From Solirubrobacterales bacterium (GTDB lineage Bacteria; Actinomycetota; Thermoleophilia; Solirubrobacterales; Solirubrobacteraceae), in assembly GCA_027449125.1 (NCBI GenBank), contig DAIDME010000078.1:45271-109270 (forward strand): a stretch of 64,000 nt of DNA, written 5' to 3'. Under the pieces are notes generated by a model. It saw nothing but the letters and a program-made list of their open reading frames with translations. It was not told where the DNA came from and ran no database searches. The position numbers were made by a program, and so were the translations under genes. Below, piece by piece: positions 31,465 to 39,459 of this stretch; positions within the stretch are counted from its first letter, which is position 1, and the number at the start of each line of letters is the position of its first letter.

Positions 31465-31850
31465 TTCTCGTCGACACCTCTGCGTGGATCGAGTTCCTCC
31501 GCGACACCGGCAGCGCCACCTGTGTGCGGGTCGACGAGCTGCTCGCCGAGGAGCTCGCCAGCTGCCAGCCGGTTCGCATGGAGCTACTCGCCGGCGCTCG
31601 CGACGGACGTCACCTGCAGGCCCTGCGCGGCCTGCTCGCACGCACCACGATCCTCGAGACGCTACCGACCGATTACGAGGACGCCGCCATGCTCTACCGC
31701 ACCTGCCGACGCCGCGGTGAGACCGTCCGCAAGCTGATCGACTGCCTCATCGCCGCCCACGCCATCCGCGCGCGCCTCCCGCTGCTCCACAGTGATGCCG
31801 ATTACGACGTGCTCGCACGTCACACGGAGCTCGTGCTCGACCGCGCCTGA
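31461..31850 (+). CDS. vapC: VapC PIN-domain ribonuclease toxin
   Basis: 129 aa, intact. Catalytic acidic residues visible: D5 in MILVDTSAWIEF, E41 in VRMELLAGAR, Asp in KLIDCLIAAHAI and Asp residues in LLHSDADYDVLARH. Likely cleaves tRNA or rRNA when released. Translationally coupled to vapB (ATGA overlap). In contrast to the copy at 27734, no lesion is visible. Confidence 0.93.
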   Translation: MILVDTSAWIEFLRDTGSATCVRVDELLAEELASCQPVRMELLAGARDGRHLQALRGLLARTTILETLPTDYEDAAMLYRTCRRRGETVRKLIDCLIAAHAIRARLPLLHSDADYDVLARHTELVLDRA

Positions 31851-31934
31851 CGAGTCGCGGTCCTGGCCGAAGAGCGCGTCCGAGATGCTCCAGGGCGACC
31901 ACCGGCTGGCGGCGCACGGCAACGACCGCCCGAT

Positions 31935-32894
31935 TCAGCTCGCCCGCTGCACCTGGATCAGCCGGTCACCCGCCGCCAGCACCGGGTCGCTGGTGACGCC
32001 GAGCGCAACGCGGCCGTTCTGGTAGACGCCGAGGATCAGGCCGCCGGCACGCCCGCGCACAGCCGAGAGCTGCTGGCCGGCCAGATCGGCGCCAACCTCG
32101 GTCTCCACCATCCGGTAGGCGTCACTCTCGACCAGCGCCAGCAGCACGTCGCCGGATTGGGGCGCCTCGAGGCTCTTGGCGAGCGTGTGCCCGATCAGCT
32201 CGTCGGTCGCCAGCGTGTGCGTGACCCCGAGGTCCGCGAGCGCACGGGCGACACTCGGCGACTGCGTGAGCGCGTAGACCTCCAGATCGGATGCCAGCGC
32301 CCGCACGCTGACCGCGACCACAAGCGTGTCCGCGTCGCTCTCGCAGGCGATCAGTGCACGGTCGGCGCGCTCCGGATGCGAGGCACGCACGACGCTCTCG
32401 TCGCTCGGGTCGCCGGCGATGAAATGGTGCTCGTCCCCCAGGTCGGGGGGGCGGGCGGCGGCGACCAGCACGACCCGCTGGCCGCTGCGCTCCAGTTCGG
32501 CCAGCACCCTTGAGAGCACCGGGTGGGAGCCGTAGATCAGCGTGTAGTTGTCCGGCGGCAGGATGCGGTCCATGCCCAGAAGCCTCCTCATGCGGTTCAT
32601 TGCCGACGCCCCGGCTACGAGCGCGAAGACTGCGCCGACGACCGGGATTGTGCCGAGCATCACGGCGATGGCGATGACCCGGCCGATCGTGTTGTGCGGC
32701 GTCACGTCGCCGTAGCCGACGGTCGTGGCGGTCGTGACCGCCCAGTAGATTCCGATCCCGAACGAGACGTGCTGCGTCAGCGAGAAGAGCGCGGCGCCGA
32801 TCACGAGCACGGCGCAGGCGAAAGCCAGCAGGCTCGCGACGCGGTAGCGGTTGACCCCGCGCACAAGGCTTGCGGCGATCAGGAAAAGCGGCAT
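31935..32894 (-). CDS. Two-TM potassium channel with RCK/TrkA-N domain
   Basis: 319 aa from the ATG at 32894. TM1 ~19-40, pore loop with selectivity filter TVGYGD at 58-63, TM2 ~72-98, then an RCK (TrkA-N) Rossmann domain from ~117 and a TrkA-C-like end (QLSAVRGRAGGLILGVY). Architecture resembles MthK. The Rossmann glycine motif reads YGSHPVLSRV, weaker than GxGxxG, so NAD binding is uncertain. Start lies 1 nt past the upstream unknown gene, so the three genes 34310-31935 form one operon. Confidence 0.92.
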   Translation of the reverse strand: MPLFLIAASLVRGVNRYRVASLLAFACAVLVIGAALFSLTQHVSFGIGIYWAVTTATTVGYGDVTPHNTIGRVIAIAVMLGTIPVVGAVFALVAGASAMNRMRRLLGMDRILPPDNYTLIYGSHPVLSRVLAELERSGQRVVLVAAARPPDLGDEHHFIAGDPSDESVVRASHPERADRALIACESDADTLVVAVSVRALASDLEVYALTQSPSVARALADLGVTHTLATDELIGHTLAKSLEAPQSGDVLLALVESDAYRMVETEVGADLAGQQLSAVRGRAGGLILGVYQNGRVALGVTSDPVLAAGDRLIQVQRAS

Positions 32895-32895
32895 C

Positions 32896-33540
32896 TCAGG
32901 GGCCCAGCCGCAGGCCCTCGCGCGCCGCGACCAGCGCCGCCGCGGGGTCGAGCTCCGGGGTTCCACGCGAAAGCTCGAGCGCCCGGTCGGCGAGCTCGAC
33001 CGCCTGCTCACCGCTCGTGTCCTCGTCGGCCAGCGCGAGGGCGACGAGCGTCTGGTGCAGGAGCTCCGGCCGCTGGAGATCCGGTGGCGGCCCGGCCGGC
33101 GGCAGCTCCCTGGCGCCCGCCAGCAGCGCGGCCACGTCCTTTCCGCCCCCGAACAGGCGGCCCGGATGCTTGTCGGGGATGCTCATCGCGATCGCGCCGC
33201 TCGCCGGGTCGATCAGCGCGATCCGAGAGCGCAGGCCGGAGCGCTCGAGCCCGAGCCGGTAGCCCGAAAGCCGCAGGTAGCCGACCTGGGCGGCCAGCTG
33301 CTGGTAGGCGAACGCCTCGCGCTCCGCACCGAGCCGCGTCTGATGCAGTGAGATGTGGGTGAGCGCGTCGGCGCCCGCCCCCTCCGGGTCCGGGGCCACC
33401 AACAGGAACGCCTGCGGCCCCAGACGACCAGCGCCCACACCGGCGACGTCCACCAGCAGCTGGTAGCCGGAGAGCGACAGCGCGCCCACCACGCCGGCGG
33501 GCAGCGGGTGTTGCTGCAGGTGGCCAGGGGCGAACGCCAT
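32896..33540 (-). CDS. Unknown protein between AIM24 and potassium-channel genes
   Basis: 214 aa; I do not recognise a family. Soluble, no membrane span. The first ~120 residues look beta-rich (LSLSGYQLLVDVAG, YLRLSGYRLGLE, SRIALIDPASGAIA), the last ~60 are helical and acidic (ALADEDTSGEQAVELADRALEL). ATG overlaps the AIM24 stop by 1 nt. Codon bias is like its neighbours, so it is probably a real resident gene. Confidence 0.75.
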   Translation of the reverse strand: MAFAPGHLQQHPLPAGVVGALSLSGYQLLVDVAGVGAGRLGPQAFLLVAPDPEGAGADALTHISLHQTRLGAEREAFAYQQLAAQVGYLRLSGYRLGLERSGLRSRIALIDPASGAIAMSIPDKHPGRLFGGGKDVAALLAGARELPPAGPPPDLQRPELLHQTLVALALADEDTSGEQAVELADRALELSRGTPELDPAAALVAAREGLRLGP

Positions 33541-34310
33541 CAGTTTCCGAGCAGCCCGCCGAGCAGCCCGCCCATGCCGGGAGCCTGGGCCTGTCCACCG
33601 CCGGCGCCGGTCTCAGCTCCAGGCGGGTGGTAGTAGGCGCTCTGCAGCCCGATTCGGCCAGGGCCAGTGAAGCGGTTGAAGACCAGGTTGCCGCCGCCGC
33701 CGAGCAGACCGGTCTTGAACCCGTAGACCTCCTGGCTCATCGACACCGAGTGGTCGTAGTAGAGCCAGCCGCCGGGCTCGATGTCGATCGACTCGCCCGG
33801 CTCGAGCGTCTTCTCGAAGACGTTGCCGTAGCCATGCACCCACACGACCCCCTCACCGCCGGTGCACATGAACTGGTCGATGAAGAAGCCGCCGCCGTAG
33901 ATCATGTTGGCGAAGCCCTTCATGCGGCTGTAGTCGTACTCGACGTTCTGGGTGGCCGCCAGGAACTGGTGCTCGCGCACCTGCAGGCCGGTGCCCGCCT
34001 GCAGGTGCAGCGCGACAACGTGTCCGGGCGCGTCGCGGCTGAAGGCGACCTCGCCTCCGGACTCGATCTGGAGCAGGAGCAGCGGCATCCCGGCGAACGC
34101 GCGCCGGACCAGCCCCTTGCGCAGTGGGTGCAAGCCGACTTGCAGGTTCGGGTACTTCCACAGCAGCACGTGGTGCTCGAAGTAAACGGGCATGCTGCCG
34201 TCGAGCGCCAGGTGCAGAACCGGGACCAGCTCGCCCTCGAGCCGGTATCTGAGCCCGCTGGAGGTTCCCTCTGGGATCTGCGTCGGCAGGAGTTTGGGTG
34301 CGGAAGGCAT
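33540..34310 (-). CDS. AIM24 family protein (TIGR00266-like)
   Basis: 256 aa. AIM24/TRAP-like beta-fold: QAGTGLQVREHQFLAAT, GGGFFIDQFMCTGGEGVVWV and LEPGESIDIEPGGWLYYD, then GGGGNLVFNRFTGPG near the end. The C-terminus is a Gly/Met/Ala-rich tail (GGLLGGLLGN) that resembles amphipathic or disordered segments. Bacterial function unknown; fungal Aim24 is mitochondrial. First gene of the operon leading to the potassium channel. Confidence 0.88.
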   Translation of the reverse strand: MPSAPKLLPTQIPEGTSSGLRYRLEGELVPVLHLALDGSMPVYFEHHVLLWKYPNLQVGLHPLRKGLVRRAFAGMPLLLLQIESGGEVAFSRDAPGHVVALHLQAGTGLQVREHQFLAATQNVEYDYSRMKGFANMIYGGGFFIDQFMCTGGEGVVWVHGYGNVFEKTLEPGESIDIEPGGWLYYDHSVSMSQEVYGFKTGLLGGGGNLVFNRFTGPGRIGLQSAYYHPPGAETGAGGGQAQAPGMGGLLGGLLGN

Positions 34311-34415
34311 TTAGGGCTCCGTTCTCGTCTCGATTACGGGTCGCCGCTGCCCGCTGGCAGCGGCGCTCATGCGCGGCACGCTAGCGGCTGGCGAGCGGTT
34401 TCGCAGCAATCTCGC

Positions 34416-34421
34416 GATAAT
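34416..34421 (+). promoter_or_regulatory. Putative -10 element of the pyrophosphatase gene, leaderless
   Basis: GATAAT, 6 nt before the GTG at 34428. No Shine-Dalgarno lies between. The spacing matches the leaderless pattern seen at 27445 and 31249. The 117-bp spacer is shared with the divergent AIM24 gene. Confidence 0.45.
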
Positions 34422-34427
34422 CGGTCG

Positions 34428-36053
34428 GTGCAACCCATATATGTGTGCGGGCACCGCAATCCCGACATGGACTCGATCGGGGCGGCCATCGGCTATGCGG
34501 AGCTCAAAGCGACGCTCGACCCGGGAACCGCCTACGTTCCCGTGAGGCTCGGCGAGTGCAACCCGCAGACCCGCTGGGCGCTCGCGCGCGCGCAACTGCC
34601 CGAGCCGGAGCTGCTGCCGCACATCAGGCTGCGCGCGGGTGACCTGATGCGCACGGAGTTCCCGCGCATGAAGGCCTGGGATCCGATCCGCGCAGCGGGT
34701 CTGGCGCTGGACGGTATCGATTACGACCTGGTGCCGATCGTCGACGAGGCCGGCGTGCTGGACGGGATCGTGACGACGCGCGCACTCGCCCGCCGCTACT
34801 TCCAGGACGCCGGCGCGGGCGCCGAGCTGCACACGCAGACACGCCTGCAGGCGATCGCCGAGGCGCTGGACGGCGAGCTACTGGCCGGCGAGGACCGCAC
34901 GCTCACAGGCCGGATCTGGGTGCACGCCAGCGCCGTCGAGAGCGCGCCCGCGATCAACGAGGCGGCGATCGTCGTAGTCGGCGACCGGCCTCGCGCGCAG
35001 CGCAGCGCGCTGGAGCACGACGTGGCACTGCTGGTACTGGCCGACGGCGCCCAGCCAAAGCCGGAGGTGCTGGAGCTCGCACACGCCGGCCACACGGCCG
35101 TGATCCGTACGCCGCTCGACACCTGCGTGGCGGCGCGCATGATCACGCTCGCCGCACCGTGTGAGGAGCTGGTCGAACACGATCAGGTCCTCGCCGGGGT
35201 CGATGACCTGATCAGCGAGGTCGCGGTGCAGATCAGGGATTCGCGGCATGGCGCCGCCCTGATCTGCGACGCCGATTGCCGGCCGATCGGCCTGGTCTCA
35301 CGCTCGGACCTGGACTCGCCGGCGCGCCGGCGCGTGATCCTGGTCGATCACGCCGAGCAGGCGCAGAGCGTGCCGGGCGTCGATCAGGCGGAGATCGTGG
35401 AGATCTTGGACCACCACCACATCGGCTCGATCGAGACGAAGGTTCCGGTGCGGGCGACGTTTGACCCTGTCGGGTCCACCTCCACCCTGGTGGTCGAGCG
35501 GTTCCGGCGCAGCGGGGTCGAGCCGAGCCGCCCGTCAGCGCTGCTGCTGCTCTGCGCGGTGCTGTCCGACACGGTGATCCTCGCCTCGCCGACGACCACC
35601 GAGCGCGACGCGGCGGTCGTGGAGTATCTGGAGCGCGTGCTCGAGTTGGATGCGCGTCAGTTCGGCCGCCAGATGTTCGAGGAGACCTCCGACGTCGCCG
35701 GCATCGGCGCCGATGACCTGGTCCGCCGCGACGCCAAGGCCTACCAGTCCTCCGGGGGCGCCGCGTTCGTGATCGCCCAGGTTGAGGTCGTGGGCAAGGG
35801 GCTGCTTGACCGCGAGGCGGAGCTGCTGGCTGCGATGGCGCGCGAGCGCGCGAGCCAGCGCGTGACGCTGTACGCGCTGATGGTGACCGACGTGCTGGAC
35901 AGCGGCACCGATCTGCTGCTTGACGGCGACCGAGCCGCCGTGGCCGCGGCCGCCAAGGCCTTTGGGGCCCACGCCGCCGGCGCTCGCCTCCATCTGCCGG
36001 GCGTCATGAGCCGCAAGAAGCAGGTGGCGCCGAAGCTGCTGGGCGCGCTGTAG
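34428..36053 (+). CDS. Manganese-dependent inorganic pyrophosphatase with CBS and DRTGG domains
   Basis: 541 aa from the GTG at 34428; the frame is open upstream but VQPIYVCGHRNPDMDSIGAA is the family start, with metal ligands H9, D13 and D15. A regulatory insert (~70-310) carries two CBS-like halves (YDLVPIVDEAGVLDGIVTT and GAALICDADCRPIGLVSR) flanking a DRTGG-like segment. The DHHH motif (ILDDHHHI region, here EILDHHHIGSIET) and the C-terminal DHHA2 domain (RKKQ in MSRKKQV) complete the active site. Hydrolyses PPi; CBS domains probably sense adenine nucleotides. Confidence 0.92.
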   Translation: MQPIYVCGHRNPDMDSIGAAIGYAELKATLDPGTAYVPVRLGECNPQTRWALARAQLPEPELLPHIRLRAGDLMRTEFPRMKAWDPIRAAGLALDGIDYDLVPIVDEAGVLDGIVTTRALARRYFQDAGAGAELHTQTRLQAIAEALDGELLAGEDRTLTGRIWVHASAVESAPAINEAAIVVVGDRPRAQRSALEHDVALLVLADGAQPKPEVLELAHAGHTAVIRTPLDTCVAARMITLAAPCEELVEHDQVLAGVDDLISEVAVQIRDSRHGAALICDADCRPIGLVSRSDLDSPARRRVILVDHAEQAQSVPGVDQAEIVEILDHHHIGSIETKVPVRATFDPVGSTSTLVVERFRRSGVEPSRPSALLLLCAVLSDTVILASPTTTERDAAVVEYLERVLELDARQFGRQMFEETSDVAGIGADDLVRRDAKAYQSSGGAAFVIAQVEVVGKGLLDREAELLAAMARERASQRVTLYALMVTDVLDSGTDLLLDGDRAAVAAAAKAFGAHAAGARLHLPGVMSRKKQVAPKLLGAL

Positions 36054-36081
36054 GCCGGCGCGCTGCAGGCCGCTGTCGCCG

Positions 36082-36438
36082 CTACACGGGCGCGAAGTCG
36101 AAGGTTCTGGCCGGCGCCTCGCCCCAGAGCTGCTCCAGCCGGTAGAACTCGCGCGTCTCGGGGCTGAAGATGTGGACGATCACGTCGCCGTAGTCCATCA
36201 GCACCCACTGCGCCGCCGCCGCCCCGTCCACACGGGTCGGCGCCAACGCGTGCGCGCGCTTGACGCCCAGCTGGATGCGCTCGTGGATCGCCCTCACCTG
36301 CCGGTCGCTGCGACCGCTGCAGATCAGGAAATAGTCCGCGACGGTTGAGAGCTCGCGCAGGTCGAGCGCGACGATCGCCTCCGCCTTGGCGTCGGACGCG
36401 TGCTCGGCGACTGCCAGGGTGAGATCTTCGGGCGTCAT
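36082..36438 (-). CDS. rsfS: Ribosomal silencing factor RsfS
   Basis: 118 aa. DUF143 fold: DLRELSTVADYFLICSGRSD and WVLMDYGDVIVHIFSPETREFY, quoted in parts, are the signatures. Binds uL14 and prevents subunit joining when nutrients are low. Overlaps nadD by 4 nt, the common nadD-rsfS pair. Confidence 0.95.
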   Translation of the reverse strand: MTPEDLTLAVAEHASDAKAEAIVALDLRELSTVADYFLICSGRSDRQVRAIHERIQLGVKRAHALAPTRVDGAAAAQWVLMDYGDVIVHIFSPETREFYRLEQLWGEAPARTFDFAPV

Positions 36439-37073
36439 GTTTGGTTGCTACCTCCGTAGAGACGGTGCTTTGCGATGTATGCCGCCACCGGCCCGGGAAC
36501 GAGGTAGGTGAGCGGCCGGCCCTGCTGGACGCGCCTGCGGATGTCCGTCGATGAGATCTCGATCTGCGGCATCCGGAAGAAGACCGTGCGCTCCGCACCG
36601 GGCAGCCCAGACAGCGCCCGGTCGATCGCGGCGCGCGGGGTGCCGCGTCGCTGCGCGACCGCGAGCCGGGCCAGCGACAGCACCCGCTGCGGCTCATGCC
36701 ACTCGGGCAGGCCGGCCGCCACGTCACCGCCGACGAGCAGGAACATCTCACTATCCGGCATCAGTGCGCTCAGTGCTTCCAGGGTATCGGCTGTGTACGA
36801 CGGTCCAGGGCGGATGACCTCGAGCTCGGACACGATGAAGCGCGCGTCGCCGGCGACGGCGCGGCGGCAGAGCTCCAGCCGCTGTGCGGCGCCCGGATCC
36901 TCGTCCACCGGCTTGTGCGGCGGCTGCCCGGCAGGCATCAGGATCACGCGCGCCAGCCCGAGCTGCTCGTGGGCTTCCTGGGCAAAGATCAGATGCCCCA
37001 GGTGAGGTGGGTTGAAGGTCCCTCCGAGGATGCCGACGCGCCTGCCGGCGTTTGCGGCGAGCGCGTCAGGCAC
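36435..37073 (-). CDS. nadD: Nicotinate-nucleotide adenylyltransferase
   Basis: 212 aa from the GTG at 37073; a GTG at 37088 is possible but lies further inside proA. The nucleotidyltransferase motif GGTFNPPHLGH is present with the HxGH histidines, and ISSTDIRRRVQQGRPLTYL holds the C-terminal ISxTxxR motif. Makes nicotinate adenine dinucleotide, the next-to-last step of NAD synthesis. Confidence 0.95.
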   Translation of the reverse strand: MPDALAANAGRRVGILGGTFNPPHLGHLIFAQEAHEQLGLARVILMPAGQPPHKPVDEDPGAAQRLELCRRAVAGDARFIVSELEVIRPGPSYTADTLEALSALMPDSEMFLLVGGDVAAGLPEWHEPQRVLSLARLAVAQRRGTPRAAIDRALSGLPGAERTVFFRMPQIEISSTDIRRRVQQGRPLTYLVPGPVAAYIAKHRLYGGSNQT

Positions 37074-38337
37074 GGACGTGGCCGGCACCCTCGACCAGGT
37101 ACTTGTAGGTGCACAGCTCGCGCAGCCCGATAGGGCCCCGCACGTGCAGCTTCTGCGTGGAGTTGCCGATCTCGGCCCCCATGCCGAACTCGCCTCCGTC
37201 GGTGAAGCGCGTCGAAGCGTTCACGTACACGCAGGCCGCGTCGACCCGCAGCTCGAAGTCGCGTGCCGCCGCGGTGTCGCTGGTGACAATCGCCTCCGAG
37301 TGGCCGCTCCCGTGCCGGTTGATGTGCTCGATCGCCGACTGCAGGTCATCCACGACCGCCACCGCCAGCTCGAGCGCCAGGTACTCAGTGTCCCAGTCCC
37401 GCTCGGTCGCGACACGGATCGAGAGCTCCGGCACCAGCGCCCGGGTGCGCTCGTCGCCGTGCAGCGTCACACCTGCGTCGTGCAGGGCGTGCAGCGCGCG
37501 CGGCAGGAAGACGCTCGCCACATCGGCATGGACGAGCAGCGTCTCGGCCGCGTTGCAGACCCCGGGACGCTGGACCTTGGCGTTGACGATGATCGCCTGC
37601 GCCGCGTCGAGGTCGGCGGCACGGTCCACGTAGACGTGACAGTTCCCAGAGGCGGCGAAGATCACCGGCACTGTCGCCACCCCCTTGAGCGCGGCCTTCA
37701 GTCCCTCTCCCCCGCGCGGGATGATCAGGTCCACGCTGGCGCTCTGCGTCGCCAGCTCGGCCAGCTCCTCGCGCCCGCCACCGGCGACGCGCGTGACCGC
37801 CCCGGCCGGCAGGCCGACGCCGGCGGCCGCCTCGGCGGCGATCGTCGCGAGCACCGCGTTCGAGTGGGCGGCAGCGCGTGAGCCGCGCAGCACCACGGCG
37901 TTGCCCGACTTCAGGCACAGGGCCGCGGCGTCGATCGTGACGTTCGGCCGAGCCTCGTAGACGACCGCCACGACGCCGAGTGGCACGCGCACCTTGCGCA
38001 CGTCGAGCCCGTTGGGCAGCCGGAATCCGTCGATCACCTCGCCGACGGGGTCAGGCAGCGCCGCAATCTTGCGGGTCCCCTCCGCGATCGCCGCGATGCG
38101 CCGGCCATCCAGCGTGAGCCGGTCCACCAGCGCCGCCTCGAGGCCGGCTTCCCGCCCCGCCTCCAGGTCGCGCGCATTGGCCGCCAGGATCTCCGGCGTG
38201 CGGTCCTCGAGCGCGGCGGCGATCGCCGCAAGCGCCGCGTCCTTGACACGGGAGCTGAGCGTCGCCAGCTCGCGTGAGGCTCGCTTGGCGCCCGCGCACA
38301 GCTCCGCGACCGATGCTTGCGTTGTGAGCGTTGACAT
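37066..38337 (-). CDS. proA: Gamma-glutamyl phosphate reductase
   Basis: 423 aa. NADPH-dependent, second step of proline synthesis. The catalytic Cys lies in KVQRPGVCNAAETLL; VPLGVVAVVYEARPNVT and NASTRFTDGGEFGMGAEIG, quoted in part, match ProA. Full length. proB lies 15 nt upstream, so the pair shares a transcript; the 8-nt overlap with nadD extends it. Confidence 0.97.
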   Translation of the reverse strand: MSTLTTQASVAELCAGAKRASRELATLSSRVKDAALAAIAAALEDRTPEILAANARDLEAGREAGLEAALVDRLTLDGRRIAAIAEGTRKIAALPDPVGEVIDGFRLPNGLDVRKVRVPLGVVAVVYEARPNVTIDAAALCLKSGNAVVLRGSRAAAHSNAVLATIAAEAAAGVGLPAGAVTRVAGGGREELAELATQSASVDLIIPRGGEGLKAALKGVATVPVIFAASGNCHVYVDRAADLDAAQAIIVNAKVQRPGVCNAAETLLVHADVASVFLPRALHALHDAGVTLHGDERTRALVPELSIRVATERDWDTEYLALELAVAVVDDLQSAIEHINRHGSGHSEAIVTSDTAAARDFELRVDAACVYVNASTRFTDGGEFGMGAEIGNSTQKLHVRGPIGLRELCTYKYLVEGAGHVRA

Positions 38338-38352
38338 GGTGTGAACCTAAGA

Positions 38353-39450
38353 CTACGCAAGCACGAAGTGGTCGCGGTGAACCACCTCTTCGCTGGCCGC
38401 CGGCATCAGCTCGCGCACCGCCGCCGACTGCAACCCGCGGACCCGCTCGAGCTCGGTCGCGGCGTAGTTGCTGATCCCCTTCCCGATCACCTCGCCGGCA
38501 CAGCTGACCTCGACCGCGTCGCCCGCCTCGAACTCGCCGCTGGCCGCCACGACCCCGACCGGCAGCAGGCTGCGCCCCCCCTCGCGCAGAGCACGGGCCG
38601 CGCCCGCATCGACGGCGATGATGCCACGCGCCGGCTTTGCGTATTTCAGCCACAGCTTGAAGCTGGGCACGCGCTCCTCTCGCGCCGCGAAGGTCGTACC
38701 GAGTCGCTCGCCGCTGGCGGCGGCGAGCACGGCACCGGCCAGCTGCCCGTTGGCGATCACCGTGGGGATCCCGGCCGCCGTCGCCATCTCCGCGGCGACC
38801 ACCTTCGACCGCATCCCCCCCGACCCGAGCGCGGACGTCGCCTGTGTGATCTCGAGCGCCTCGAGCTGGTCGAGCCGGTCGATCAGCGGCACCAGTCGCG
38901 CGCCCGGGTCGCTGCGCGGATCGGCCGTGTACACGCCGTCGGTGTTGGTCAAGAGCAGCAGCCGCTGCGCACCCACGAGGATCGCCACCTGCGCGGCCAG
39001 GAAGTCGTTGTCGCCGAAGGAGATCTCATCGGTGGTGGTCGTGTCGTTCTCGTTGATCACGGGCACCACCCGCCAGTCGAGCAGCTTGGCCAGCGTGTGA
39101 CGCACGTTCAGGTAGTGGGTGCGCGCGTGCAGGTCGAAGAAGGTCAGGAGCACCTGCGCACTGCGCAGGCCACGGTCTGCGAGCAGCTCATCGTAGACCC
39201 GGTAGAGCTTGCCCTGGCCGATCGCGCTGGCGGCCTGCAGCTCGTCGATCGCGCGTGGGCGCCGCGCCGGCGAGACCTGCATCACCGAGAGCCCGCGTGC
39301 GATCGCACCGCTGGTGACGATCACCGGCGCCATCCCGCCCGCGTGCAGCGCCGCGACGTCGTCGCAGATGCGCCCGAGCACGTCCTGGCGCACGCTGCCG
39401 TCGTCGCCGGCCACGACGCTCGACCCGAGCTTGATCACAACCGCACCCAT
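38353..39450 (-). CDS. proB: Glutamate 5-kinase with PUA domain
   Basis: 365 aa. Amino-acid kinase domain (1-~255) with VIKLGSSVV, VTSGAIARG and NTDGVYTADPR; C-terminal PUA domain (~275-350), as in the E. coli enzyme. Phosphorylates glutamate, the feedback-controlled step of proline synthesis. Located 9 nt after obgE, a common Obg-ProB-ProA order. Confidence 0.96.
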   Translation of the reverse strand: MGAVVIKLGSSVVAGDDGSVRQDVLGRICDDVAALHAGGMAPVIVTSGAIARGLSVMQVSPARRPRAIDELQAASAIGQGKLYRVYDELLADRGLRSAQVLLTFFDLHARTHYLNVRHTLAKLLDWRVVPVINENDTTTTDEISFGDNDFLAAQVAILVGAQRLLLLTNTDGVYTADPRSDPGARLVPLIDRLDQLEALEITQATSALGSGGMRSKVVAAEMATAAGIPTVIANGQLAGAVLAAASGERLGTTFAAREERVPSFKLWLKYAKPARGIIAVDAGAARALREGGRSLLPVGVVAASGEFEAGDAVEVSCAGEVIGKGISNYAATELERVRGLQSAAVRELMPAASEEVVHRDHFVLA

Positions 39451-39459
39451 GGCGCCGGC

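Noticed and set aside
33627..34427. Long upstream extension of the pyrophosphatase frame
   Set aside because: It is antisense to AIM24 and lacks family similarity; the conserved start is the GTG at 34428.
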